From Pseudomonadales bacterium (GTDB taxonomy: Bacteria; Pseudomonadota; Gammaproteobacteria; Pseudomonadales; Azotimanducaceae): a stretch of 64,000 nt of DNA. The position numbers and the translations under genes were made by a program. The notes under the pieces were generated by a model that was not told the DNA's origin, did not search any database, and saw only the letters and a program-made list of their open reading frames with translations. Shown here piece after piece: positions 16,009 to 24,363 of this stretch (positions are counted from its first letter, which is position 1; each line of letters starts with the position of its first letter). The stretch spans positions 1-64,000 of the forward strand of contig JAJEIQ010000001.1 of assembly GCA_022827905.1 (NCBI GenBank), read 5' to 3'.

Positions 16009-17189
16009 GAATCGCCCCCGGTCTGGTCACGGGGCAGGCCCAAGCCACGCTCGCCGATGATGTTGCGCTGAATGTTCGAGGTGCCGCCGGCAATGGCGAT
16101 GCCGAGCGATCCGAAGAACTGGTTCATCCAGCGTTCGTCGCCGACCTTGTGGCCGGGCTCGTAAACCGGCAGCAGCAGGCTCGCATCGCCGATCAACTCC
16201 TGGGCCAGCGCCGCGATCATGTGCCCCAGGTTGGTCACCACGAGCTTGTTCATGGTGGTCACCGGACCGGGATCCTTGCCGGCAAGGCTCATGCTGAGTT
16301 GGCGAAAGGTCGAGTACCGATGCGCTTGCAGATAGCCCTCGATCTCGGCCAAGCGGTCCTGCACGATCGGATCCTCGATGGCGGGCCGACCATTCCGGGT
16401 CGCGCTCCGGGCGACGTTGAGGAGCTTGGCGAATTGCTCCAAGTAGGTTTCCGCGTTGCCGATGCCGGTTCGCTCGTGCTTAAGGGTCGCCCGCGATACC
16501 TGCCAGCCTTCGCCGCGGCGGCCAACGATCCAATCGAGGGGCGTGCGCGCATCGTCGAAGAACACCTCATTGAACGTGCTTTGTCCGGTGATCTGCTTCA
16601 GCGGGCGGATGGTGACGCCGGGCTGATGCAGGTCCAGCAGCAGGTAGGAAATGCCTTGGTGCTTGGGGGCGTCGGGCTCGGTCCGCACCAGCGCGAACAT
16701 GTACCGGCACTCATGGGCACGGCTGGTCCAGATCTTCTGCCCGTTTATGATCCACTCATCGCCGACCAGTTCGCCGCGGGTGCGCACCGACGCCAGGTCG
16801 CTGCCGGACCCCGGTTCGCTGTAGCCTTGGGCCCAATCGACTTGGCCACGCACGGTGGGTGGTATGAACTGTTCCTGCTGCCAAGGGGCGCCGCATTCGA
16901 GCAGCGTCGGCACCAGCATGCGCACGCCGTTGCCGTAGATTTCCATGGGCGCCCGCGCACTCGTGAACTCCTCGTGGATGACTTGGGCGCGCAGCACATC
17001 CGCGGGCTGCTCGCTGCCGCCGAAGCGGCGCGGGATGTTGCGGTACAGGTAGCCGGCTTCGGTAGCCTTCAGCCTGAACGCCGTGATTCGTTCGGGATTT
17101 CGCGCATCCTCCCGCGACCAGTGGGCGGCGACGAACTCGCGCACCTCGTCGCGGAATGCCTCGTACTCCGCTCCGTAACTCAGATCCAT
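16005..17189 (-). CDS. Acyl-CoA dehydrogenase, large-subunit type
   Basis: A 394-residue dehydrogenase beginning MDLSYGAEYEAFRDEVREFV. It has QGYSEPGSGSDLASVRTRGE and WIINGQKIWTSRAHECRYMF in the flavin-binding middle domain and GGTSNIQRNIIGERGLGLPR at the C-terminus. GGGAGG precedes the ATG. It is the first member of the second adjacent dehydrogenase pair, just downstream of a PaaG-like crotonase gene with a one-base gap. The order crotonase, large, small is the reverse of the canonical reaction order but consistent with one transcript. Confidence 0.87.
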   Translation of the reverse strand: MDLSYGAEYEAFRDEVREFVAAHWSREDARNPERITAFRLKATEAGYLYRNIPRRFGGSEQPADVLRAQVIHEEFTSARAPMEIYGNGVRMLVPTLLECGAPWQQEQFIPPTVRGQVDWAQGYSEPGSGSDLASVRTRGELVGDEWIINGQKIWTSRAHECRYMFALVRTEPDAPKHQGISYLLLDLHQPGVTIRPLKQITGQSTFNEVFFDDARTPLDWIVGRRGEGWQVSRATLKHERTGIGNAETYLEQFAKLLNVARSATRNGRPAIEDPIVQDRLAEIEGYLQAHRYSTFRQLSMSLAGKDPGPVTTMNKLVVTNLGHMIAALAQELIGDASLLLPVYEPGHKVGDERWMNQFFGSLGIAIAGGTSNIQRNIIGERGLGLPRDQTGGDS

Positions 17190-17190
17190 T

Positions 17191-18012
17191 TCAGCCTCCC
17201 GATTCAGCCGCCTTCCTGCGCATGCGCTCGGCGATGTCCTTGGCGGACTGACGCTGGTTGCGCGCTTCGAGGTCGAACAGGTAACGGCGGCGGTTCGCCT
17301 CCTCCTCCGCTTCCGTCAGATTGTTCTTGATCAGCGCCAGCAGGGTTGCGGGCACCCTCAGCAATTTCTGCGCCACCGACAGGGCATGGTCCCGCAACTC
17401 GGCAGGCGGCAGCACCTTGTTCAGCATGCCCCAATCGTAGGCCTGCTGTGCCGTCAGCCGTTCGTTAAGGTAGTAGAACTCGCGCGTGCGAGCCGTGCCC
17501 ATGACGCGGGTCCAGAACAACGAGCCCCCGTAGTCGCCGGAAAGGCCATTGGCCGAAAAGTTGGTTGCCAACACCGCATCGTCTGACGCATAGCGCAGGT
17601 CGCAGGCCGCCGCGAGGCTGCAGCCTGCCCCAACGGCGGGACCGCCAATCATGGCGATCGCCGGTTTGGGCATGGTGTGCAGCAGCATCGGCGCATGCAG
17701 GTCGTAGCGACTGAGATCGTCCTCCGCAGCGTCCGGATCAGCCCCCATCATGCCCCTGCGTGGCCCGCCACCGTCCTTGACGTCGCCTCCGGAGCAGAAT
17801 CCTCCCAACGCATCCCCCTTCGGCGCCCCGGTGAGCACCACCACCTTCACGCCGTCATCCGCCGCCATCTCCCGAACGGCGGCGTCGAGCGCCTCGATGA
17901 GTGGGCCGTTTAAGGCGTTCAGGCGATGCGGGCGGTTGAGCGTGATGACGCCAATGCGCTCGTTGATCTCGGTTCGGATCACGGGGGCTTCGGAAGTGCT
18001 TTTTTCGTTCAT
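17191..18012 (-). CDS. Enoyl-CoA hydratase/isomerase family protein, PaaG-like
   Basis: This 273-residue crotonase keeps the oxyanion segment GFCSGGDVKDGG and GPAVGAGCSLAAACDLRYAS. The first hydratase glutamate is replaced by Ser (GCSLA). The second motif reads FSANGLSGDYGGSLFW, with an Asp at the position used by PaaG-type epoxyphenylacetyl-CoA and enoyl-CoA isomerases. A ring or double-bond isomerase is therefore more likely than a hydratase. It lies between the SDR at 18057 and the dehydrogenase pair in the operon. Confidence 0.82.
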   Translation of the reverse strand: MNEKSTSEAPVIRTEINERIGVITLNRPHRLNALNGPLIEALDAAVREMAADDGVKVVVLTGAPKGDALGGFCSGGDVKDGGGPRRGMMGADPDAAEDDLSRYDLHAPMLLHTMPKPAIAMIGGPAVGAGCSLAAACDLRYASDDAVLATNFSANGLSGDYGGSLFWTRVMGTARTREFYYLNERLTAQQAYDWGMLNKVLPPAELRDHALSVAQKLLRVPATLLALIKNNLTEAEEEANRRRYLFDLEARNQRQSAKDIAERMRRKAAESGG

Positions 18013-18056
18013 GGAATCGTTTTCTAGTTAGTCAGCGCCGAGCGGGCTTCGACTGG

Positions 18057-18857
18057 CTAGAAGTCGGTGCCGCCGTCGATGTTGACGGTGGCGCCGGTCA
18101 TGTAGGCCGCGCGTTCGGATAGGAGGAATGCCATCAGGTCGCCGACATCGCCGGGTTTGCCGATCGAGCGCATGGCCACCGGCAGTTTCCATTCCTCGAT
18201 CATCACGTGTTCCAAGGCCTGGTCCAAGGGCAGGCCGTACTCCTCGGCCGCCAAGTGCCTGCGCCGTATGAGCACGTCGGTCTCGATGGCGCCGGGACAC
18301 ACGCAATTGGCGCGAATGCCTTGGGCGCCATAGGTCTTGCAGAGGTTTTTCGTGAAGTTCACCAGCGCTGCCTTCAATGCCGCATAGGCGAACAGGAACG
18401 GCTTGGCGGCGCGTGCCGAGTAGGCGGCCGTGGTCACGAGTTGCCCCCCGCCCTGTTCCAGAAGATGCGGCACGATCGCCCGGCAACTGCGCACTTGGCT
18501 CATGAGCACGTCCTGGAAGTTGACCTCCCAGTCCTCGTCGCTCATCTCCAGCAGGGTGCCGTTGCGGTCGGTGGAGCCGGGCGTGGTGAGCAGGCCGCGG
18601 ATGGTGCCCAGTTCATCGATGGCGCGCTCAACCGCCTGCTCCACCTGCCCGGACCGGCTGGCATCGGCCCCGAGCCCAACCACTTGGGCGCCGGACTCGG
18701 CCTGCAACTCGGCCGCCCGCTCGCTGGCCGTGGTTTTCGTGCGCCCGACGATGGCCAGCCGAGCGCCGTCCCGCGCCAGCCGGCGGGCGGCCTCCCAGCC
18801 CATGCCGCGCGTGCCGCCCACGATGATGTAGGCGTTATCCCTGACTCCCAGATCCAT
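18057..18857 (-). CDS. SDR-family oxidoreductase
   Basis: From the ATG at 18857 the product is 266 residues. The nucleotide motif is GGTRGMG (first Thr replaced by Gly), and the catalytic TTAAYSARAA...YAALK segment retains Tyr and Lys. The usual NNAG is changed to TPGS in the LLTTPGSTDRNG strand, an atypical but occasionally seen variant. The C-terminal TGATVNIDGGTDF fits the family. It follows the acyl-CoA ligase gene after 66 bp in the ten-gene operon. Substrate unknown. Confidence 0.83.
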   Translation of the reverse strand: MDLGVRDNAYIIVGGTRGMGWEAARRLARDGARLAIVGRTKTTASERAAELQAESGAQVVGLGADASRSGQVEQAVERAIDELGTIRGLLTTPGSTDRNGTLLEMSDEDWEVNFQDVLMSQVRSCRAIVPHLLEQGGGQLVTTAAYSARAAKPFLFAYAALKAALVNFTKNLCKTYGAQGIRANCVCPGAIETDVLIRRRHLAAEEYGLPLDQALEHVMIEEWKLPVAMRSIGKPGDVGDLMAFLLSERAAYMTGATVNIDGGTDF

Positions 18858-18923
18858 TGCGCATCCCCCGTATCCGATTGATGTTCCAAAAGTACCACGA
18901 CCCCCGCGCTGCAACCTCCGCGC

Positions 18924-20420
18924 TCACGGATTCGCCGCTTGCATGGCGGACTCGATCAACGCACGAACCTCGTTCGACAGCACCTTAAACATGGCATTGC
19001 GCGGAAGGGCATCGACGAAGGCCACCGCCACCGGCACGCAGTAGCCGGGTTTGCGATCCGCCACCCAGGCCTTGAGTTCCGCTGCCGACACCGCGGCGTC
19101 CCGGCGAAGCACCACCGCTGCGGCGGGCACCTGGCCCAGCCGGGCGTCCGCCAACCCCACGACTGCCGCGTCGGCCACTGCCGGGTGCCGGCGCAGCGCT
19201 GCGGCCACTTCGTCGGCAGGGATCTTAAATCCGCCGCGCACCAGCACATCGTCGGCGCGGCCCTCGATCCAGACGAAGCCGTCCTGGTCCATGCGCGCCC
19301 GATCATTGGTGCGAATCCAGTCCGCTGGCGCATCGGTCGGCCGCTGGGGCGGATCCGCCTCCAGCAGGCCGATTTCGCCGCGCGGCAACTCCACGCCCGT
19401 GTCGGCATCGACGATGCGCACCCGGTTGTCCGGCAGGGCCCGCCCGACACTGCCGCGCTTGACCTTCACGAGGGACAGATCATCGCCGGCGAAACCGGTC
19501 ACGGCGCCCAGAAACTCCGTTGCGCCGTACGCGGTGACCACCGGGATGCCGTAGGCGGCCTCGAACTCCTCCGCAGTGGCAGGGTCCAACGGGGCGGAAG
19601 CGGCGCGGAACACCGAGGCGCTAGCCAGGTATTCACGGGGCACTCGGTTGTCGAGCAGCATGCGAATCACCGCTGGCGGCGCGGCGAGTTGCCGTGGCTT
19701 GTGCTCCCGAACCAGCTGTGCCCAGCGCCAGATGTCGAAGCGCTCCAAGAGCGCTGTGGGGCGGCCCTTCCAGACTGCGGCGGCGGCGCCCATGACGCCG
19801 CCCATGCTGACCAGCGGCACGGCGGAGATGGCCACGCCGCGCTGGTCCGGCGGGCGCATTCCGGTCGGCCTCTCCCGTGCGAACAACGCGTATGCCACCG
19901 GCACGCGCTTGGGTGGCCCGGTGGTGCCGCTGGTCAGCATGGTGACCGCGGTATCGTCGAGCGGTTCGTAGTGGGTGCCTAAGCCGACGCGATCGAGCCC
20001 CGGGACCACACGAACCGGCTGTTGCCGGTCTGCGGTCAGCTCGATGCCCAGGGTGCCCGTGGCCTGCAGCGCTTCCCGGAAGCCGGCGCGCCGCCAGTCC
20101 TGCGCATCCGCGACCAGCACCGCCGGGCGCAAGGCTTCGAGATCTTTGCGGATCGCCGCATCCGGCTGTATGGGCGTGGCCAGCACCGCACAGCGGCGCA
20201 TGGCGAGTACGGAAAGGTAGGCGCCAAAGCAGTGCGGACGCTGCCTGAGCACCAAGCCCACGCCTTCCACGCCGGCGACGCCTGCGCTGTTGAGCGCATC
20301 GCGCAGCCCGTCGTGTATGCGGGCGAGATCCCCCCAAGTCCAAGTATCGCCCTCGTAGAACACCGCCGGTGCATCGGCCTCGCTCTGAAACAGTTCTTCG
20401 ATGCGCTCGTTGACTTCCAT
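18924..20420 (-). CDS. AMP-binding acyl-CoA ligase
   Basis: The 498-residue protein from the ATG at 20420 has the adenylate-forming motifs in order: TMLTSGTTGPPKR at residues 160-172 (ATP phosphate loop), VTAYGATEF, the TND motif followed by GRADDVLVRGGFKIPADEV, and a C-terminal LPRNAMFKVL with the catalytic Lys. It would activate a carboxylic acid to acyl-CoA via acyl-AMP and so feed the operon. It is shorter than typical long-chain ligases. A paralogue lies at 53669. The extra N-terminal frame to 20558 overlaps the upstream gene and is rejected. Confidence 0.86.
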   Translation of the reverse strand: MEVNERIEELFQSEADAPAVFYEGDTWTWGDLARIHDGLRDALNSAGVAGVEGVGLVLRQRPHCFGAYLSVLAMRRCAVLATPIQPDAAIRKDLEALRPAVLVADAQDWRRAGFREALQATGTLGIELTADRQQPVRVVPGLDRVGLGTHYEPLDDTAVTMLTSGTTGPPKRVPVAYALFARERPTGMRPPDQRGVAISAVPLVSMGGVMGAAAAVWKGRPTALLERFDIWRWAQLVREHKPRQLAAPPAVIRMLLDNRVPREYLASASVFRAASAPLDPATAEEFEAAYGIPVVTAYGATEFLGAVTGFAGDDLSLVKVKRGSVGRALPDNRVRIVDADTGVELPRGEIGLLEADPPQRPTDAPADWIRTNDRARMDQDGFVWIEGRADDVLVRGGFKIPADEVAAALRRHPAVADAAVVGLADARLGQVPAAAVVLRRDAAVSAAELKAWVADRKPGYCVPVAVAFVDALPRNAMFKVLSNEVRALIESAMQAANP

Positions 20421-20440
20421 CGGGGGCGAAACGCGTCGGA

Positions 20441-21817
20441 TCAGGGCAGCAGATCGGAGACTTCGTTCAAGTCCTGAACCGTCTCGAGATGCAGTAGCGT
20501 GTCGACCAGTTGGTCGACCTGCGGTGCCCGGATGCCGCTCCTGGCGTACTGCAGGCAATCTCTGAACTTCTCGATGACGTCTTCGTCCGACATCGGGTTT
20601 GCCGGATGCCCGTACACATCATCGACCCGACAGGAGAGGGAGCGCCCGTCCGTCGTGTGCAGCTCGACAATAGCCGGTGAGATCTCGGCGGCGGGGCCGA
20701 GTTCGTCACTGACGCGATACTGCAGGCAACCGATGACGGACTGCACATCCGGGCTGTGCAGGTTCTCGGGTAGAAAATCCGCGATCCGAGGCGCTCTTAG
20801 CACCCCCATTGCTACTGTGAAGAACAGCGAGAACTTCGCCTGAATGCTGAGATCCGGCGCCCTCTTGTCGGCCTCGGGTTCGCAGAACAGGTCGCGCGTT
20901 CCCGGCGACACGACCAGGGTAATGCGCCCGACATCCGTCGGGACGAGGCTGTTTTCGGAAAGGATCCTGCGGGTTGCCTCCACGTAGCCGTGCGTCAGGC
21001 GGCAGCAGGGCCACGGCTTAAGGCTGACGCCGGCGTGGCGGTATTCCTCGCCGAGCCCCGACAGCAACCGTTCGGCATCGAAACGGTTGTCGTAGTAGTT
21101 CTCGAAAAACAGTTCGATGCCGTTGCGGCAGGCCCGGACACCGCGCTCGGCCATGAGCGCGCAAAGCACGCCTTCCTTATTGATGAAACCGTCCCGGATG
21201 GCACGCAACTCCGACTCCGGCGCGGCCACCGCATCAAGTTGGCCATGACAGCGGTGCAACGCCAGCCCGAGCGCATTGATCATCTGGCTTTCGCTCAACC
21301 GAAGTATCTTTCCCGCGGCAGCGGTGGCGGAGAAGACACCGAAATTGCTGATCGGAAACCAGCGGTGGTCCACGCCGAGCCGGCCGGTCGGGGACGACGA
21401 CAAACGCGCGCCAAGATCGCTGCCGAGGGCAACGGCGGCGATCAACTCCCGGCCGCTTACGCCGCCCACACGCTCGGCAACGGCGAGCGCCGCAGGGACC
21501 GTCTGAGACGATGGATGATGGCCCAGGTCATCGATGGTGTCGTCGTAGTCGAGCACGTGGGTGAAGGAGCCGTTCAGATAGGCGGCCATGACGGCCGAAC
21601 CCTTTCTCCCGAGCCCGATCAGCGTCGAACGCCCCGGGCCACTCTCTTCGACGACGAGTTCCGCGAGACGCTCACAGGTCTGATCCAGCGTGGAGGGCGG
21701 CACCATGACGCCCAGCGTATCCAGAATGCTGAGCTTGGTTTTCTCCCGAACGGCCATCGGGACGCTCTCGTAATCGATCTGCGCGATGGATCGCGCTATG
21801 GTTTCAGTCAAGTGCAT
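20441..21817 (-). CDS. MmgE/PrpD-family protein
   Basis: The 458-residue product fits MmgE/PrpD: an N-terminal helical domain with LDTLGVMVPPSTL and NGSFTHVLDYDDTIDDLGHH, containing the DYDDT and H residues conserved in the active site, and a C-terminal domain with SLKPWPCCRLTHGYVEA. Known members include 2-methylcitrate dehydratase and cis-aconitate decarboxylase. Here a dehydratase or decarboxylase on a pathway acid is possible, but the family is functionally broad. It sits between an LLM gene and the acyl-CoA ligase, with 15-20 bp gaps. Confidence 0.87.
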   Translation of the reverse strand: MHLTETIARSIAQIDYESVPMAVREKTKLSILDTLGVMVPPSTLDQTCERLAELVVEESGPGRSTLIGLGRKGSAVMAAYLNGSFTHVLDYDDTIDDLGHHPSSQTVPAALAVAERVGGVSGRELIAAVALGSDLGARLSSSPTGRLGVDHRWFPISNFGVFSATAAAGKILRLSESQMINALGLALHRCHGQLDAVAAPESELRAIRDGFINKEGVLCALMAERGVRACRNGIELFFENYYDNRFDAERLLSGLGEEYRHAGVSLKPWPCCRLTHGYVEATRRILSENSLVPTDVGRITLVVSPGTRDLFCEPEADKRAPDLSIQAKFSLFFTVAMGVLRAPRIADFLPENLHSPDVQSVIGCLQYRVSDELGPAAEISPAIVELHTTDGRSLSCRVDDVYGHPANPMSDEDVIEKFRDCLQYARSGIRAPQVDQLVDTLLHLETVQDLNEVSDLLP

Positions 21818-21832
21818 TCAGCGCTCAGGGGA

Positions 21833-22885
21833 TCAGGCAGCCCGGTTCTCTTCGAGCAGCTGGTGCACGAGTTCGATGGTCGCAAGCTTCGCATCCGTGC
21901 CCCGCCCCATGATCTGCAGTTGCAGGACATCGATGCCGCACTGTTCATATTCCCGCAGGCGCTCGCGCACCATGTCCCGGGTGCCGATCACGCTGGCCTG
22001 GAGCGCCATCTCGTCGGGAACCCGCTCCACCGCCTGGTCGCGCTTCCCCGCCACCCAAAGCCGCTGCACCTCCTCCGCCACATCCTCATAGCCGATCCGC
22101 CGGAACGCCTGGTTGTAGAAGTTGGTCTTCGGCGAGCCCATGCCGCCCAATTGAAACGCCAATGCGGGCTTGCGCTTGGCGATCATCTCCTCGACGTTGT
22201 CGCCCACGCCGACCACCGCGCCCACGGCCAGCTCGATGTCCTCGAAGCTGCGTCCGGCGCGGGCGGCGCCGCGACGCATGGGCTCGAAATACGACGCCGC
22301 CGTCGCCGGCGTGAACGAGGTGCCGATCCAGCCGTCCGCCACCTCCCCTGTGTATTCCAGCGCCCTCGGCCCGAGCGTCGCCAGAAAGATCGGAATGTTC
22401 GCATTGGGCCGATGCGCCAAACGCAAGGCCTTGCCCTCGCCGCCCGGAAGGGGCAGCACATAGTGTTCGCCCTCGTAGCGCAGCTTTTCCCCCGCAAAGG
22501 CGAGCTTCAGGATGTCGACCAGTTCCCTCATCCGCGCCAGCGGATGCGCAAAGGGCACGCCGTGCAGACCTTCTACCACCTGGGGACCGCTCACTCCGAG
22601 CCCGAGCATGAAGCGGCCCTCGCTCATGGCCGCCAGGGACAACGCGGTCATCGCGATGTTGCCCGGCGCCCGGGCGCTGACCTGCGCGATGCCGGAAGCC
22701 AGCCGCATTTTCGAGGTTCTGGCAGCCAGGAAGGCCAGCGGCGTGAAGGCATCCGTGCCCCAGGCCTCGGCCGACCAGGCCACATCGACGCCGAGCGCTT
22801 CACACTCGATCGCATAGTCAACCGAACGCGCGAAGCCGCCTTTGCGATCCGCATCCACGCCGCCGATGGCGATAGCCGTTTTCAT
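21833..22885 (-). CDS. LLM-class flavin/F420-dependent oxidoreductase
   Basis: The first gene of the ten-gene operon. The 350-residue protein has DYAIECEALGVDVAWSAEAW, TSKMRLASGIAQVSARAPGN, and GRFMLGLGVSGPQVVEGLHG, the last matching the F420-dependent LLM group that includes methylenetetrahydromethanopterin reductase-like enzymes. GGAGGTGA lies four bases before the ATG. Possible roles are Baeyer-Villiger-like oxygenation or F420-dependent dehydrogenation. A repeat element lies directly upstream, within its promoter region. Confidence 0.85.
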   Translation of the reverse strand: MKTAIAIGGVDADRKGGFARSVDYAIECEALGVDVAWSAEAWGTDAFTPLAFLAARTSKMRLASGIAQVSARAPGNIAMTALSLAAMSEGRFMLGLGVSGPQVVEGLHGVPFAHPLARMRELVDILKLAFAGEKLRYEGEHYVLPLPGGEGKALRLAHRPNANIPIFLATLGPRALEYTGEVADGWIGTSFTPATAASYFEPMRRGAARAGRSFEDIELAVGAVVGVGDNVEEMIAKRKPALAFQLGGMGSPKTNFYNQAFRRIGYEDVAEEVQRLWVAGKRDQAVERVPDEMALQASVIGTRDMVRERLREYEQCGIDVLQLQIMGRGTDAKLATIELVHQLLEENRAA

Positions 22886-22904
22886 GTCACCTCCGGTTCA
22901 TTTC

Positions 22905-22974
22905 GAGGGCAAGATGCCCTCGCTCCGACAAAAGCGCAGCCTGTATTCGCTCCGACAAAATGCAGCCTGTACTT
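22905..22974. repeat. GC-rich inverted repeat plus tandem direct repeat, copy R1
   Basis: The stem CGAGGGCA-N3-TGCCCTCG is followed by two imperfect 26-27 bp direct repeats, each starting CGCTCCGACAAAA and ending GCAGCCTGTA. The hairpin core is shared with copies R2, R4 and, in degenerate form, R3 and R5. It lies in the divergent gap between the LLM gene and the transporter gene. Confidence 0.6.
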
Positions 22975-22986
22975 GGTTAGATAATT

Positions 22987-22992
22987 TATACT
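22987..22992 (+). promoter_or_regulatory. Candidate -10 box (TATACT) for the transporter run
   Basis: TATACT lies in a locally AT-rich stretch 37 bases before the ATG at 23029. No convincing -35 box is at the right distance; the repeat R1 occupies that place. Confidence 0.3.
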
Positions 22993-23028
22993 TTTGCGCG
23001 CAGCATGGAAACACAAGCAATCAACTAG

Positions 23029-24324
23029 ATGGAACCCGATCCGCGCCGCCACTTCGTGCTGGCCACCCTCTGCGTAGTCGCCATCTTCAACATGGTGGAC
23101 CGGCAGATCATCACCATCGTCCTAGACCCCATCAAGGCCGAATTCGGGGCCTCCGATACCGCCATGGGGCTGCTGACCGGCATGATCTTCGCCGCCTTTT
23201 ACGCCACCGCCGCCTTCCCCATCGCGCGCTGGGCGGACGGCGGCTCGCGCAAGACAGTGCTGGCGGCCTGCCTCGGCTTCTGGAGCCTGATGACCACCCT
23301 TGGCGGCATCGCGCAGTCGTTCATGCAACTCGCCATCACGCGGGTGGGCGTCGCCATCGGCGAGGCCGGCGCCGCCCCCACCAGCCAGTCGATGCTCTCC
23401 GACCTGTATCCACTGAGCTCCCGGGCGACGGTGCTGGCCACGCTGTCGGCATTCAGCTCGTTCGGCATCGGGCTGGGCGTCATCCTCGGCGGCTGGCTTT
23501 CCGACACGTTCACTTGGCGCACTGCGTTTTTCATTGTGGGTGCGCCGGGGCTGCTGCTTGCCGTCTTCGTTTACCTGCGTCTGCCCGAACCCCGGCGCGG
23601 CGCCGCCGATGGACTGGTGGACGATCGGCAAACGCCCCGCATGCGCCAGACATTTGCGCACTTGATGAAAATCCCGACGTACCGCCACGTCGTCACCACC
23701 GCCGCCTTCGTTGCCCTGTGCGGCTACGGCCAGTTGATGTGGGGCCCCACCTTCTTTCGCCGCGTACACGACATGACCGGCACCGAGGCGGGGGCGGGGT
23801 TCGGCCTCGCCACCATGGCGGCCTTGATGCTCGGCAATCTCACCGCCGGGTTCATCTCCGATTGGGCCGGCAAGAAGGACATTCGCTGGTACATGCGCAT
23901 CGCCGCCATCGGACCCGCCCTCGGCTTCCCATTCGGCATGTTGTTCGTGTTCGCCTCCAGCACGCCGGTGGCGCTGGCTTCGTCGTTCCTGTTTCAGTTT
24001 TTCATCACCTTCCATGTCCCGCCCTGCTACGCCATCGCGCAAACCCTGTCGCCGCTGCGCATGCGGACGATGGCGATGGTGATCATCGGCCTGTTCCAAA
24101 GCCTGATCGGCATTGGCCTGGCGCCGATCCTGATCGGTGCCGTCAATGACTTTCTGGAACCACGGTTCGGCCTGGAGGCGGTTCGGTATTCCCTGGGGCT
24201 GGTAATGGTTGGCGCGGTGATTGCCGCTTGCTTCGCGCTGCGCGCATCGTTCACCATCAGTTCCGACCATGCGCAACATCAGAATTCTGCGCCGCAGGCG
24301 TCTAGTGTAGATTTGCGGGGCTAG
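23029..24324 (+). CDS. MFS transporter, Spinster-like
   Basis: The 431-residue protein has about twelve hydrophobic helices. It begins VVAIFNMVDRQIITIVLDPI, carries the loop 2-3 signature IARWADGGSRKT, and has the second helix-4/5 pattern IGEAGAAPTSQSMLSDLYPL typical of Spinster-type major facilitators. It is an inner-membrane carrier, probably for the organic substrate of the neighbouring pathway or a related metabolite. It heads the plus-strand run that continues with the P450 at 24364. No clear ribosome site precedes the ATG. Confidence 0.87.
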   Translation: MEPDPRRHFVLATLCVVAIFNMVDRQIITIVLDPIKAEFGASDTAMGLLTGMIFAAFYATAAFPIARWADGGSRKTVLAACLGFWSLMTTLGGIAQSFMQLAITRVGVAIGEAGAAPTSQSMLSDLYPLSSRATVLATLSAFSSFGIGLGVILGGWLSDTFTWRTAFFIVGAPGLLLAVFVYLRLPEPRRGAADGLVDDRQTPRMRQTFAHLMKIPTYRHVVTTAAFVALCGYGQLMWGPTFFRRVHDMTGTEAGAGFGLATMAALMLGNLTAGFISDWAGKKDIRWYMRIAAIGPALGFPFGMLFVFASSTPVALASSFLFQFFITFHVPPCYAIAQTLSPLRMRTMAMVIIGLFQSLIGIGLAPILIGAVNDFLEPRFGLEAVRYSLGLVMVGAVIAACFALRASFTISSDHAQHQNSAPQASSVDLRG

Positions 24325-24363
24325 ACGATTGGTAGCACCAAAAAACGAGGAGGAGAAGGCGCC

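Noticed and set aside
22905-22974. Tandem repeat considered as a CRISPR array
   Set aside because: Only two imperfect adjacent units, no spacers of constant length, no cas genes in the window.
20990-22984. A 664-codon plus-strand open frame
   Set aside because: Antisense to MmgE/PrpD and LLM genes and lacking any recognisable domain.
23122-24279. A 385-codon minus-strand open frame
   Set aside because: Antisense of a transporter with clear membrane helices; the predicted protein is rich in Gly, Arg and His with no fold signature.
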